From the NCBI GenBank assembly GCA_936928855.1, contig CAKZHZ010000043.1:1-38953 (forward strand): DNA of 38,953 nt. The letters run 5' to 3'. This document shows positions 33,358 through 38,953 of the stretch, piece by piece. The position numbers and the translations under genes are program-made. The notes under the pieces are model-generated. The model worked only from the letters and a program-made list of their open reading frames with translations, had not been told where the DNA came from and made no database searches. The DNA is from an uncultured Polycyclovorans sp. (GTDB taxonomy: Bacteria; Pseudomonadota; Gammaproteobacteria; Nevskiales; Nevskiaceae). Position 1 is the first letter of the stretch. Each line of letters starts with the position of its first letter.

Positions 33358-34268
33358 GACACCGCCTCTTCGATCACACGCGGACGTACACGCTTGAGAT
33401 CGCCAACGCGCCCTCCCGAGAGCAGCACCGCATGCAGATCGGTGGCGAACGCACGCGTTTTCTCCATGGCAATCTTGTTGCGTCGGACCAGCCAGTTGTA
33501 TCCCATCACCGCCGGCACCGCGACGAAAAGCCCCAGCGCGGTCATGATCAAGGCTTCGCCAACCGGGCCGGCCACCTTGTCGATCGACGCCTGACCTGAA
33601 ATGCCGATGGCGGTCAGCGCGTGGTAAATCCCCCAAACGGTACCGAACAAGCCCACGAAGGGCGCCGTGGATCCGACGGTGGCGAGCACGGCGAGTCCGC
33701 TCTGCAACCGCAGCCCGATCTCCTCGGTGGCGCGGCTCACCGTCATCGTGACCCATTCGTGCAGATCAATACGTTCCACCAGTGTGCCGCCATGGTGCTG
33801 GCTTGCACTCATGCCCCGGTCGGCCAGATACCAGAAGGGCGATCCGACCTTGAGCTTGCCGAGCCCCTCCTCCAGCGTGGCGCTGGACCAGAATACCTCG
33901 CTCGCACGCTTGCCCTGGGTGAACAGCTTCTGCTGCTCGATCAGCTTCACGAACAGGATGTACCAGGTCGCCAACGACATCAGCAGCAGCACAACGAAGG
34001 TGGATTTGGACACGAGGTCGCCCTGCTCCCAGGCCGCCTTGATGCCGTAGGGGTTGTCCACTTCCTGGGTCTGGGGCTCCAGATCACCGAATGCAGCGGC
34101 CGGCACCACGGCCAGGGGGCCGCCCTCGTTCGCGACAGCTCCTTCGGCGGGCAACACGATGGGCACCGCGTCGGATTGCGCGCCGACCGGCGGCGCATGG
34201 CCCAGGGCCAGGGTCAGCGCCATCGCCATAAGACCACCGGCGGACAGGCCGCTGCGCTTGTACGTCAT
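33354..34268 (-). CDS. exbB: ExbB-family proton channel with exported N-terminal extension
   Basis: A 304-residue MotA/TolQ/ExbB-family inner-membrane protein. Three membrane segments are clear: STFVVLLLMSLATWYILFVKL, LAVLATVGSTAPFVGLFGTVWGIY and EALIMTALGLFVAVPAVMGYNWL. The GSTAPFVGLFGTVWGI signature lies in the second. Unlike the 244-residue E. coli protein it has a signal-peptide-like N-terminus (ending PVGAQ) and ~80 extra periplasmic residues, as in Pseudomonas ExbB. The ATG at 34268 has a strong GGAGGAG site. It lies 50 bases after tonB and is coupled to exbD. Confidence 0.93.
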   Translation of the reverse strand: MTYKRSGLSAGGLMAMALTLALGHAPPVGAQSDAVPIVLPAEGAVANEGGPLAVVPAAAFGDLEPQTQEVDNPYGIKAAWEQGDLVSKSTFVVLLLMSLATWYILFVKLIEQQKLFTQGKRASEVFWSSATLEEGLGKLKVGSPFWYLADRGMSASQHHGGTLVERIDLHEWVTMTVSRATEEIGLRLQSGLAVLATVGSTAPFVGLFGTVWGIYHALTAIGISGQASIDKVAGPVGEALIMTALGLFVAVPAVMGYNWLVRRNKIAMEKTRAFATDLHAVLLSGGRVGDLKRVRPRVIEEAVS

Positions 34269-34318
34269 GTTGTCACTCCTCCGATCGCTCAACTTCTGAT
34301 TTTTTGGCAGTCCCGTCT

Positions 34319-34933
34319 TCAGCGCGGGATCTTCCATGTGTACAGCAGATTGGCCCAGCTTTCCTCTACACGTCCATCCACGGTACCCGGGATGAAGCGG
34401 CAACGGCTCAGGGCACGCCGCGCCGCCTCGTCGAGCCTGGGATAGCCGCTGGACTCCTGAATCTTGGACTCCTTGACCCGACCATCAACGCCGATCAGAA
34501 AGGCCAGCATGACGGTACCGCGCTCGCCCAGTCGCAGGGAGAGTGCCGGATATTCCGGCTCCGGACAGTTGCGCCGGGCGTTGATGACCGGGGAGGTCCG
34601 TTTCGGCACCCGCCGGATCACCGGTCGCTCTTTGGGCGTCACCGCCTTGATGGCCGTGCTGGGAGGCGGAGGGGTCTGGACCACCACCTCCGGCGGCGGC
34701 ACGAAGGCGGCAGGCGGGATTTCGATGGTCGGCGGCGGCGGCGGTGGTGGCGGCTGCAGTTCGTGCGTCCTGATCTCCTCCACGATTTTGGTCTGGATCG
34801 GCGCCGGCACCACCTCGATGTCGCGTCGGGCAAGGCCGATGACCAGCAGATAAAGCACCGTCAGATGCAGCACGGCGACAAAACCCACACCCATCAGTCT
34901 GCGTCGGGGATCAGGACGTGTGCCGAATTCCAT
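34319..34933 (-). CDS. tonB: TonB energy transducer protein
   Basis: A 204-residue protein spanning the periplasm to drive outer-membrane receptors. It has an N-terminal anchor helix (GVGFVAVLHLTVLYLLVIGLA), a Pro-rich linker (an eight-Pro run, then PPPEVVVQTPPPPS), and the TonB C-terminal domain (EPEYPALSLRLGERGTVMLAFLIGVDGRVKES, then SSGYPRLDEAARRALSRCRFIP). The ATG at 34933 is preferred; more upstream codons of the open frame do not match the family. It is the first gene of the tonB-exbB-exbD-exbD-TPR run. I see no classical Fur box upstream, so iron control is not evident. Confidence 0.92.
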   Translation of the reverse strand: MEFGTRPDPRRRLMGVGFVAVLHLTVLYLLVIGLARRDIEVVPAPIQTKIVEEIRTHELQPPPPPPPPTIEIPPAAFVPPPEVVVQTPPPPSTAIKAVTPKERPVIRRVPKRTSPVINARRNCPEPEYPALSLRLGERGTVMLAFLIGVDGRVKESKIQESSGYPRLDEAARRALSRCRFIPGTVDGRVEESWANLLYTWKIPR

Positions 34934-34990
34934 CCTTGGTCTCGAACAGGCTGATGAATGTAGGTCGCGATACGGAACCGCAAGCAAGCC

Positions 34991-35031
34991 GATGCGTCAT
35001 ATTTTCAACGCTTGCCTTACTTAAGACGCAT
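34991..35031. promoter_or_regulatory. Inverted repeat upstream of tonB
   Basis: ATGCGTC (34992-34998) and GACGCAT (35025-35031) are perfect inverted arms 26 bases apart, with AT-rich sequence between, 58-98 bases upstream of the tonB start. This is a candidate regulator site or hairpin. The wider gap between tonB and dinB (200 bases) shows no other clear signal. Confidence 0.35.
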
Positions 35032-35133
35032 GAGCGCCGCTTTCCCGCACATCGTGAGCCTCCTCCAGGCGCTTGTGCTTCATTTAACTACCATTTTTTT
35101 CACATCCTGACCTCCCCCACCCCGGCGCGGCCG

Positions 35134-36231
35134 TCAGCACGGATCCACCTGCGTGCACCGCTCCGGGAACAGGCCGGCCTGGCCCGCGACATCGCCGCCC
35201 TCAGTGAACTGGGTAAGCCCGACCCCCACCAGCCGATACCGCGTCTCCGAGGGCAGCCCCACCCGGGCACGCAACGCCAGGGCATGCGTTACCAGGGCCT
35301 CGGCGCTGTCTGGCGGCCATTCCGGGGTCAGATGCCGACTGATCACCCTGAAATCGCTGGTTTTCAGCTTCAGCACCACGGTGCGGGGCACCCGCGTGGT
35401 CTTGCCACGCGCACGCCAGGTTTTGGCCGCCAGACTGCGGATCGCCGGCTCCAGTGCCGACAGCGGTAAGTCCTCGGCAAAGGTGTCCTCGCTGGAGACG
35501 GAGCGAACCGGTCGATCCGGCTTGACCTCATGATCATCGCGCCCCTGCGCCAGCTCGTGCAGGCGTTGCCCATACTTGCCGAAGCGCTGCGTCAGCGTGG
35601 TGATGTCCGCTACGGCCAGGTCCCCGATACGGTGATAGCCCAACGCTTCCAGCTTGCGTTGCATCACCTGGCCGACACCGGGGATACGCCCTACCGGCAA
35701 GCTGGCGATCACCGCTGCAGCCTGCTCCGGGCGGATCACGAACAACCCGTCCGGCTTGCGCCAGTCCGAAGCGAGTTTCGCCAGAAACTTGTTGGGCGCC
35801 ACCCCTGCCGACGCCGTCAGGTCAAGCTCTTCGCGTATCGCGGCGCGAATCGCCTGCGCGGTCGCGGTCGCGCTGCCCATCCCGGCCGGATCCGCGCTGA
35901 CGTCCAGGTAAGCCTCATCCAGCGAAAGCGGTTCGATCAGGGAGGTGTACCGCGCGAAGATGCCCCGCACCTGGCGCGACACCGTACGGTACCGGTTGAA
36001 GTCAGGAGGAACGAACACCGCGTCCGGACACAGGCGCTCCGCGCGCAGCGCCGGCATCGCCGACCGCACCCCGAAACGACGCGCCTCATAGGAGGCGGCA
36101 CATACCACCGAACGACTGCCGCGCCATGCCACCACCACCGGACGCCCCCGTAACGCGAGGTCATCGCGCTGCTCCACCGACGCGTAGAACGCGTCCATGT
36201 CGACGTGAATGATCTTGCGGGCCCCATCCAT
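35134..36231 (-). CDS. dinB: DNA polymerase IV
   Basis: Y-family translesion polymerase. The 365-residue protein has the catalytic carboxylates in IIHVDMDAFYASVEQRDD and PLSLDEAYLDVSADP, the palm/finger motifs RGSRSVVCAASYEARRFGVRSAMP and AGVAPNKFLAKLASDWRKPDG. The helix-hairpin-helix GRIPGVGQVMQRKLEALGYHRIGDL and the little-finger domain to the end follow. The ATG at 36231 sets the family N-terminus; an ATG at 36261 is possible but lacks a ribosome site. It ends GLFPERCTQVDPC and lacks an evident beta-clamp motif in the last residues, though QAGLF near the tail (GQAGLFPE) could serve. No LexA box is visible. Confidence 0.95.
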   Translation of the reverse strand: MDGARKIIHVDMDAFYASVEQRDDLALRGRPVVVAWRGSRSVVCAASYEARRFGVRSAMPALRAERLCPDAVFVPPDFNRYRTVSRQVRGIFARYTSLIEPLSLDEAYLDVSADPAGMGSATATAQAIRAAIREELDLTASAGVAPNKFLAKLASDWRKPDGLFVIRPEQAAAVIASLPVGRIPGVGQVMQRKLEALGYHRIGDLAVADITTLTQRFGKYGQRLHELAQGRDDHEVKPDRPVRSVSSEDTFAEDLPLSALEPAIRSLAAKTWRARGKTTRVPRTVVLKLKTSDFRVISRHLTPEWPPDSAEALVTHALALRARVGLPSETRYRLVGVGLTQFTEGGDVAGQAGLFPERCTQVDPC

Positions 36232-36270
36232 GACGCCAAGCCTACGGCCTGACGACATCAAACGGGAACC

Positions 36271-37284
36271 TCAGTCCACCAGCGTGATCCGCCCCCAGTC
36301 CCCGTCGACCCGCTTCAGCAAGGCCGCCAGGGCCGGCGAACGGCGTCGGGGCGTTGCCTGCCACCGTTGCCAGGCGCTGCGGTGAAGCATCGGCTCCACC
36401 TCCCGTTGCACGCGATCACGCAGCAACCGGTAGAACCCCCGATACTCATCGTGCTGCGCGCCCAGCGGATCGGGTTTCAGGCCTTTGCGGAAGTGTCCCT
36501 CGAAGGTCAGCCCGCAACGGGTCGCTTCCGCCACCATCCAGGCTGCAGCACAATCCCCCAGTCCCCCTGCGGCGTAGCCGCCGCCCACATCCGAGTGCAC
36601 ACCGGGAAACCAGACCTGACAGAGGTCGATGCCCGGCTTCGGGGTCCACAGCGCCGGTGGAAAGTCCTCACGGTTCTCATCGATCGACACGGCATGCCGT
36701 GCATGGCGGATGATGCGACTGGGAGCCGTATCGTGAAACAGGTATTTGTCGCCGCCCAGGGTGCCGAGGAAGGGCATGGGAATCCCCAGCGCACCGACCG
36801 TATCCCAGACACCCACGAAGTGCACCGGCGTCCGGTCCGCCACCGCATAGCGTCGCCGGTGGGCACGCGCCCGCGCCCGATCCGGTGCCGAGTCGGCCCG
36901 CCGGTTGCGATAGAGCGCGTAAGCCTGCGGGATGCGGTGCGCATGGGCGCGCGTCAGCAATCCGGCATTGCGAATGAAGCCTGCCAACGAGCGGACGGTA
37001 TAGGCCCCGCGACTGAAGCCGAAAAGGAACAGCTGATCGCCGCGCTCATAGTTGTGCACCAGAAAGCGGTAGGCATCCTGGATGTTCTTGTCGATCCCGA
37101 CACCGGTCAGGCCGCCCTTGAGACGGTCCTGATCCGCACCAATGCCCCAGTCGTAGAACACGACCTGTGGCGTGCCGTCGGCGTCCTCCGGCGCGATCCC
37201 CCGCGCCAGGCGGATCACATGCGAGCCATGCTCAGCCTCGGGTGAATTCCAGGTGCCATCGGCACAGATCACGATGCGCTTCAT
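36271..37284 (-). CDS. DUF2235 alpha/beta-hydrolase protein
   Basis: A 337-residue protein of the DUF2235 family, the fold of type VI secretion phospholipase effectors (Tle1) and of housekeeping hydrolases. Seen are MKRIVICADGTWNSPEAEHGS, VFYDWGIGAD, the nucleophile elbow FLFGFSRGAYTVRSLAGF (G-x-S-x-G), HFVGVWDTVGALGIP with the probable acid Asp, and the His in WFPGVHSDVGGGYA. There is no signal peptide and no VgrG, Hcp or immunity gene nearby, so an effector role is not supported. A very strong ribosome site (GGAGGAGGT) precedes the ATG. dinB follows 39 bases later in the same direction. Confidence 0.88.
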   Translation of the reverse strand: MKRIVICADGTWNSPEAEHGSHVIRLARGIAPEDADGTPQVVFYDWGIGADQDRLKGGLTGVGIDKNIQDAYRFLVHNYERGDQLFLFGFSRGAYTVRSLAGFIRNAGLLTRAHAHRIPQAYALYRNRRADSAPDRARARAHRRRYAVADRTPVHFVGVWDTVGALGIPMPFLGTLGGDKYLFHDTAPSRIIRHARHAVSIDENREDFPPALWTPKPGIDLCQVWFPGVHSDVGGGYAAGGLGDCAAAWMVAEATRCGLTFEGHFRKGLKPDPLGAQHDEYRGFYRLLRDRVQREVEPMLHRSAWQRWQATPRRRSPALAALLKRVDGDWGRITLVD

Positions 37285-37341
37285 GCGGACCTCCTCCCTG
37301 CGGGAATCGGTCCATCATACGCCGGCGCCGCGCCGGCACCC

Positions 37342-37980
37342 TCAGCTGCCGGCGGAAGCCTTGCGGCGACGGGGCGCACGCGGCGTTTTCGTCGGCGCCC
37401 GGGCCTTGCCGGTCGAAGGCGCCGGCTTGCGGCCGGGCTTGCGGCCCGGTTTCGTCACGGCCGTGGCACCCGAGGCCTTGGTCGAACGCGGCTTGCGCCC
37501 CGCCCGGGGCTTCGCCGCGGGTTCGGACGCCTTCGTCTCAGCACCCGCCAGCAACTCCAGACGCGCCGCCGCTTCCTTCTTGCCAAGCCCGCGAAGAGCT
37601 GCGATCGCGCCCACCTGACTGGCCCGCGGCACGGTTTTCTTGGCTTCCCAGTTGTAGATCGTCTGCGTGCTGACGCCGATCAGACGACCCAACTCCTCGG
37701 CACTCAGGCCCAACCGCGAGCGCAACGACTTGAACCCCTTGGCGACAAACCGGATCTTGCCGCCTTCGGCGGGTGTTTCGGCCACCGGGGCAGCCTTCGG
37801 CGCCGCCACGCGGCGCAGCTTGGCGAGTTCGCGTTCAAGCTGCGCAACCTGCTTCTTCAACGCCGCGAGTTGATGTCGATGTGCAGTGGCAGCGGCACGC
37901 AAGGGCTCCACATGCTGACGAACGGTCTTTTTGGAAAGGCGGGCAATTTCGCTTTTGAAAAGCGAGGAGATATCAGGCAT
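37342..37980 (-). CDS. XRE-type helix-turn-helix protein with coiled coil and histone-like basic tail
   Basis: A 212-residue cytoplasmic DNA-binding protein in three parts. First is an N-terminal coiled coil (AATAHRHQLAALKKQVAQLERELAKLRR). A central Cro/CI helix-turn-helix follows (about residues 82-130, SRLGLSAEELGRLIGVSTQTIYNWEAKKTVPRAS). Last is a Lys/Arg/Ala/Pro tail with AT-hook-like repeats (PRAGRKPRS, KPGRKPGRKPAP, APRRRKASAGS). This suggests a nucleoid-associated or architectural role with site-specific binding. An inverted repeat sits 10 bases before the start, overlapping the ribosome-site region, so it may repress itself. Similar proteins occur in proteobacteria without assigned function. 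Confidence 0.8.
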   Translation of the reverse strand: MPDISSLFKSEIARLSKKTVRQHVEPLRAAATAHRHQLAALKKQVAQLERELAKLRRVAAPKAAPVAETPAEGGKIRFVAKGFKSLRSRLGLSAEELGRLIGVSTQTIYNWEAKKTVPRASQVGAIAALRGLGKKEAAARLELLAGAETKASEPAAKPRAGRKPRSTKASGATAVTKPGRKPGRKPAPSTGKARAPTKTPRAPRRRKASAGS

Positions 37981-37990
37981 TGATTCGACC

Positions 37991-38010
37991 TTGACTCAAA
38001 ATCAAGTCAA
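37991..38010. promoter_or_regulatory. Inverted repeat before the XRE gene, probable autoregulatory operator
   Basis: TTGACT (37991-37996) and AGTCAA (38005-38010) are perfect inverted arms around an AT-rich 8-base centre. It lies just downstream of a CATAAT -10-like box (minus strand, 38016-38011) and immediately before the start codon. Confidence 0.5.
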
Positions 38011-38081
38011 ATTATGCCCGAAACAAAACAATAACGATTAATAACGGAAAAGATACCGATAATCACATTGGTGACATTCAA

Positions 38082-38777
38082 TTAGCGCAGCCTGTCAAAC
38101 AGTGACAGGCTGGAAACCTGCAGATAGGTCGCTTGTGCAGCGCTCTGCTGGGCGCTGAGCTGTGCCAGCCGGGTCGCCGCATCGATAACATCCGTATCGC
38201 GGCGCGCCGACAGCAACGAGGTCAGTTGCGCCTGTGCGCCCTCGCGCCAGGTTGCTGCACGATCCAGCGCACTGAGACGATTGCCGGTATCGGTCCTCGC
38301 CTGTGAAACCCGCTCGGCCACCGCATCAATGCCGAGCAGCGCCGCATCCAGGGCCGCATGCCGGGTGGCGGCGTCGCCCTCCCGCAACGCGGCCTCCGCC
38401 GCCTGCAGCCAATCGAAACTGGACTGCCCTGCAGCCTCCCCGAATACGGTGTCACCACTGATGCCATCCGGAATCTGCTGACCATCGGCAACCTCCACCC
38501 GCCGCGCTTGCGGGCTGCCGAGATAGAGCCCGTTGGCTGCAAAGGCATCGCCTGTTCCCGATCCGGAGAACAAGGCCTGCCCGCTACCATCCTGGCGATT
38601 CGCCAATTGCAGCCACGCCTGCCCAATCCCGCCGATCTCGTCGGCGAGCAGGGACCGATCCTGCTGGGTATAGCTGTCGGAGCGTCCCGCCAGCAACTGT
38701 TCGCGAATGCGGTCCAGCATCAGCTGCGCATCGTCGAGAGCGTTCTCGGTCATTCCCAGTCGATGCTGGACACGATC
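38082..38777 (-). CDS. flgL: Flagellar hook-associated protein 3 (FlgL), N-terminus lost at a join
   Basis: Junction protein between the flagellar hook and filament. The C-terminal ~230 residues are present: DRVQHRLGMTENALDDAQLMLDRIREQLLAGRSD, the internal ANRQDGSGQALFSGSGTGDAFAANG, and the C-terminal coiled region ARTDTGNRLSALDRAATWR … TRLAQLSAQQSAAQATYLQVSSLSLFDRLR, all typical of FlgL. The conserved flagellin-like N-terminus (about 60-90 residues) is missing. Near 38775-38785 the sequence turns into an unrelated plus-strand aldehyde dehydrogenase. The upper boundary is approximate. There is an ATG at 38753, but it is internal to the homology and not the true start. Confidence 0.82.
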   Translation of the reverse strand, partial: DRVQHRLGMTENALDDAQLMLDRIREQLLAGRSDSYTQQDRSLLADEIGGIGQAWLQLANRQDGSGQALFSGSGTGDAFAANGLYLGSPQARRVEVADGQQIPDGISGDTVFGEAAGQSSFDWLQAAEAALREGDAATRHAALDAALLGIDAVAERVSQARTDTGNRLSALDRAATWREGAQAQLTSLLSARRDTDVIDAATRLAQLSAQQSAAQATYLQVSSLSLFDRLR

Positions 38778-38780
38778 CGC

Positions 38781-38885
38781 GGCCGCACCCTGCCGGTGAT
38801 CGACCCCTCCGACGGCCAGCCCTACGACGAGATCCAGCGCGGCACGACCGAGGACATCGACATGGCCGTGCGCGCGGCGCGGCGC
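38781..38885 (+). CDS. Aldehyde dehydrogenase, N-terminal fragment
   Basis: About 35 residues on the plus strand read GRTLPVIDPSDGQPYDEI and RGTTEDIDMAVRAARR, the standard opening of NAD-dependent aldehyde dehydrogenases (VINPATGE…VDRAVAAAR). Homology stops after AARR near 38885, and the frame then no longer resembles the family. It is a short fragment between two joins and no function can be assigned in this genome. Confidence 0.7.
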
Positions 38886-38953
38886 TGCCTGCGTTCGAGC
38901 TTGTCCCCCAGCCTCGAAACCTCCCGCGCCACGTCTTCGGCGCGGCCGGAGGC
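38886..38953. other. Unidentified terminal scrap
   Basis: Last 68 bases. On the minus strand they read as a charged helix (EDVAREVSRLGDKLERRQR), and on the plus strand as Ser/Arg-rich residues. I do not recognise a family. Probably a third piece joined at the right end. Confidence 0.4.

Noticed and set aside
35030..35110. 26-residue hydrophobic open frame MSAAFPHIVSLLQALVLHL…
   Set aside because: Could be a small membrane peptide, but no ribosome site or promoter is visible and nothing supports translation.
34934..35133. Fur box upstream of tonB
   Set aside because: No GATAATGATAATCATTATC-like 19-mer is present. Only a GC-containing inverted repeat is seen.

Overview
The window is mostly (about 1575 to 38775) one stretch of a GC-rich gammaproteobacterial chromosome. 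The evidence is the prfB-lysS pair, divergent xseA / guaBA followed by tadA, a TonB-ExbB-ExbD system, flgL, outer-membrane lipoproteins and an OmpA-type porin. A Nevskiales/Salinisphaerales/Xanthomonadales-like host is my guess from gene content and cannot be settled from sequence alone. Both ends look foreign. Bases 1 to ~500 carry actinobacterial-looking folP and folE ends. Bases ~500 to ~1575 carry rpe and the start of a cbbY-type phosphatase from a carbon-fixation (cbb-type) operon. The last ~180 bases carry an aldehyde dehydrogenase N-terminus and another unidentified scrap. The joins sit on short shared motifs, which points to a chimeric assembly or amplification product, not real gene order.

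Layout of the main body. 1575-4641: accC (5' end replaced by cbbY), a single-domain rhodanese and a TolC-type outer-membrane channel. 4800-7508: a four-copy 34-bp tandem repeat grown from the end of lysS, then lysS and prfB (with its programmed +1 frameshift) on the minus strand. 7651-10937: an OmpA-like porin with calcium-binding repeats and a long acyl-CoA dehydrogenase, followed by a 63-bp inverted-repeat element. 11053-15488: xseA facing away from guaB-guaA across a short shared promoter. 15501-15860: a 104-bp tandem repeat whose hairpin shows compensatory changes. 15917-18525: tadA, an Rrf2 regulator divergent from a thioredoxin-reductase-like flavoprotein, and an ankyrin protein. 18655: tRNA-Val(CAC) with a clear promoter and terminator.

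18845-24849 holds three secreted lipoprotein hydrolases (GH5-like, amidase-signature, M19/amidohydrolase-like). They are followed by a ketosteroid-isomerase-like protein and purU. 26201-30079 (minus strand) is a compact three-gene redox operon: a molybdopterin oxidoreductase, a 7Fe-type ferredoxin and an adrenodoxin-reductase-like flavoprotein. Its -35 box lies inside a perfect 21-bp palindrome. 30229-34933 (minus strand) is a seven-gene run: tonB, exbB, exbD, exbD, a periplasmic TPR protein, a DUF2147 protein and an orphan IS3 OrfA-like protein. 35134-38775 holds dinB, a DUF2235 hydrolase, an XRE-type DNA-binding protein with a histone-like tail, and flgL cut off by the right-hand join.

The parts most worth following up are the redox operon with its operator, the TonB/TPR/DUF2147/OrfA operon, the two tandem-repeat families, and the chimeric joins, which should be resolved before any gene-order claim is made at the ends.
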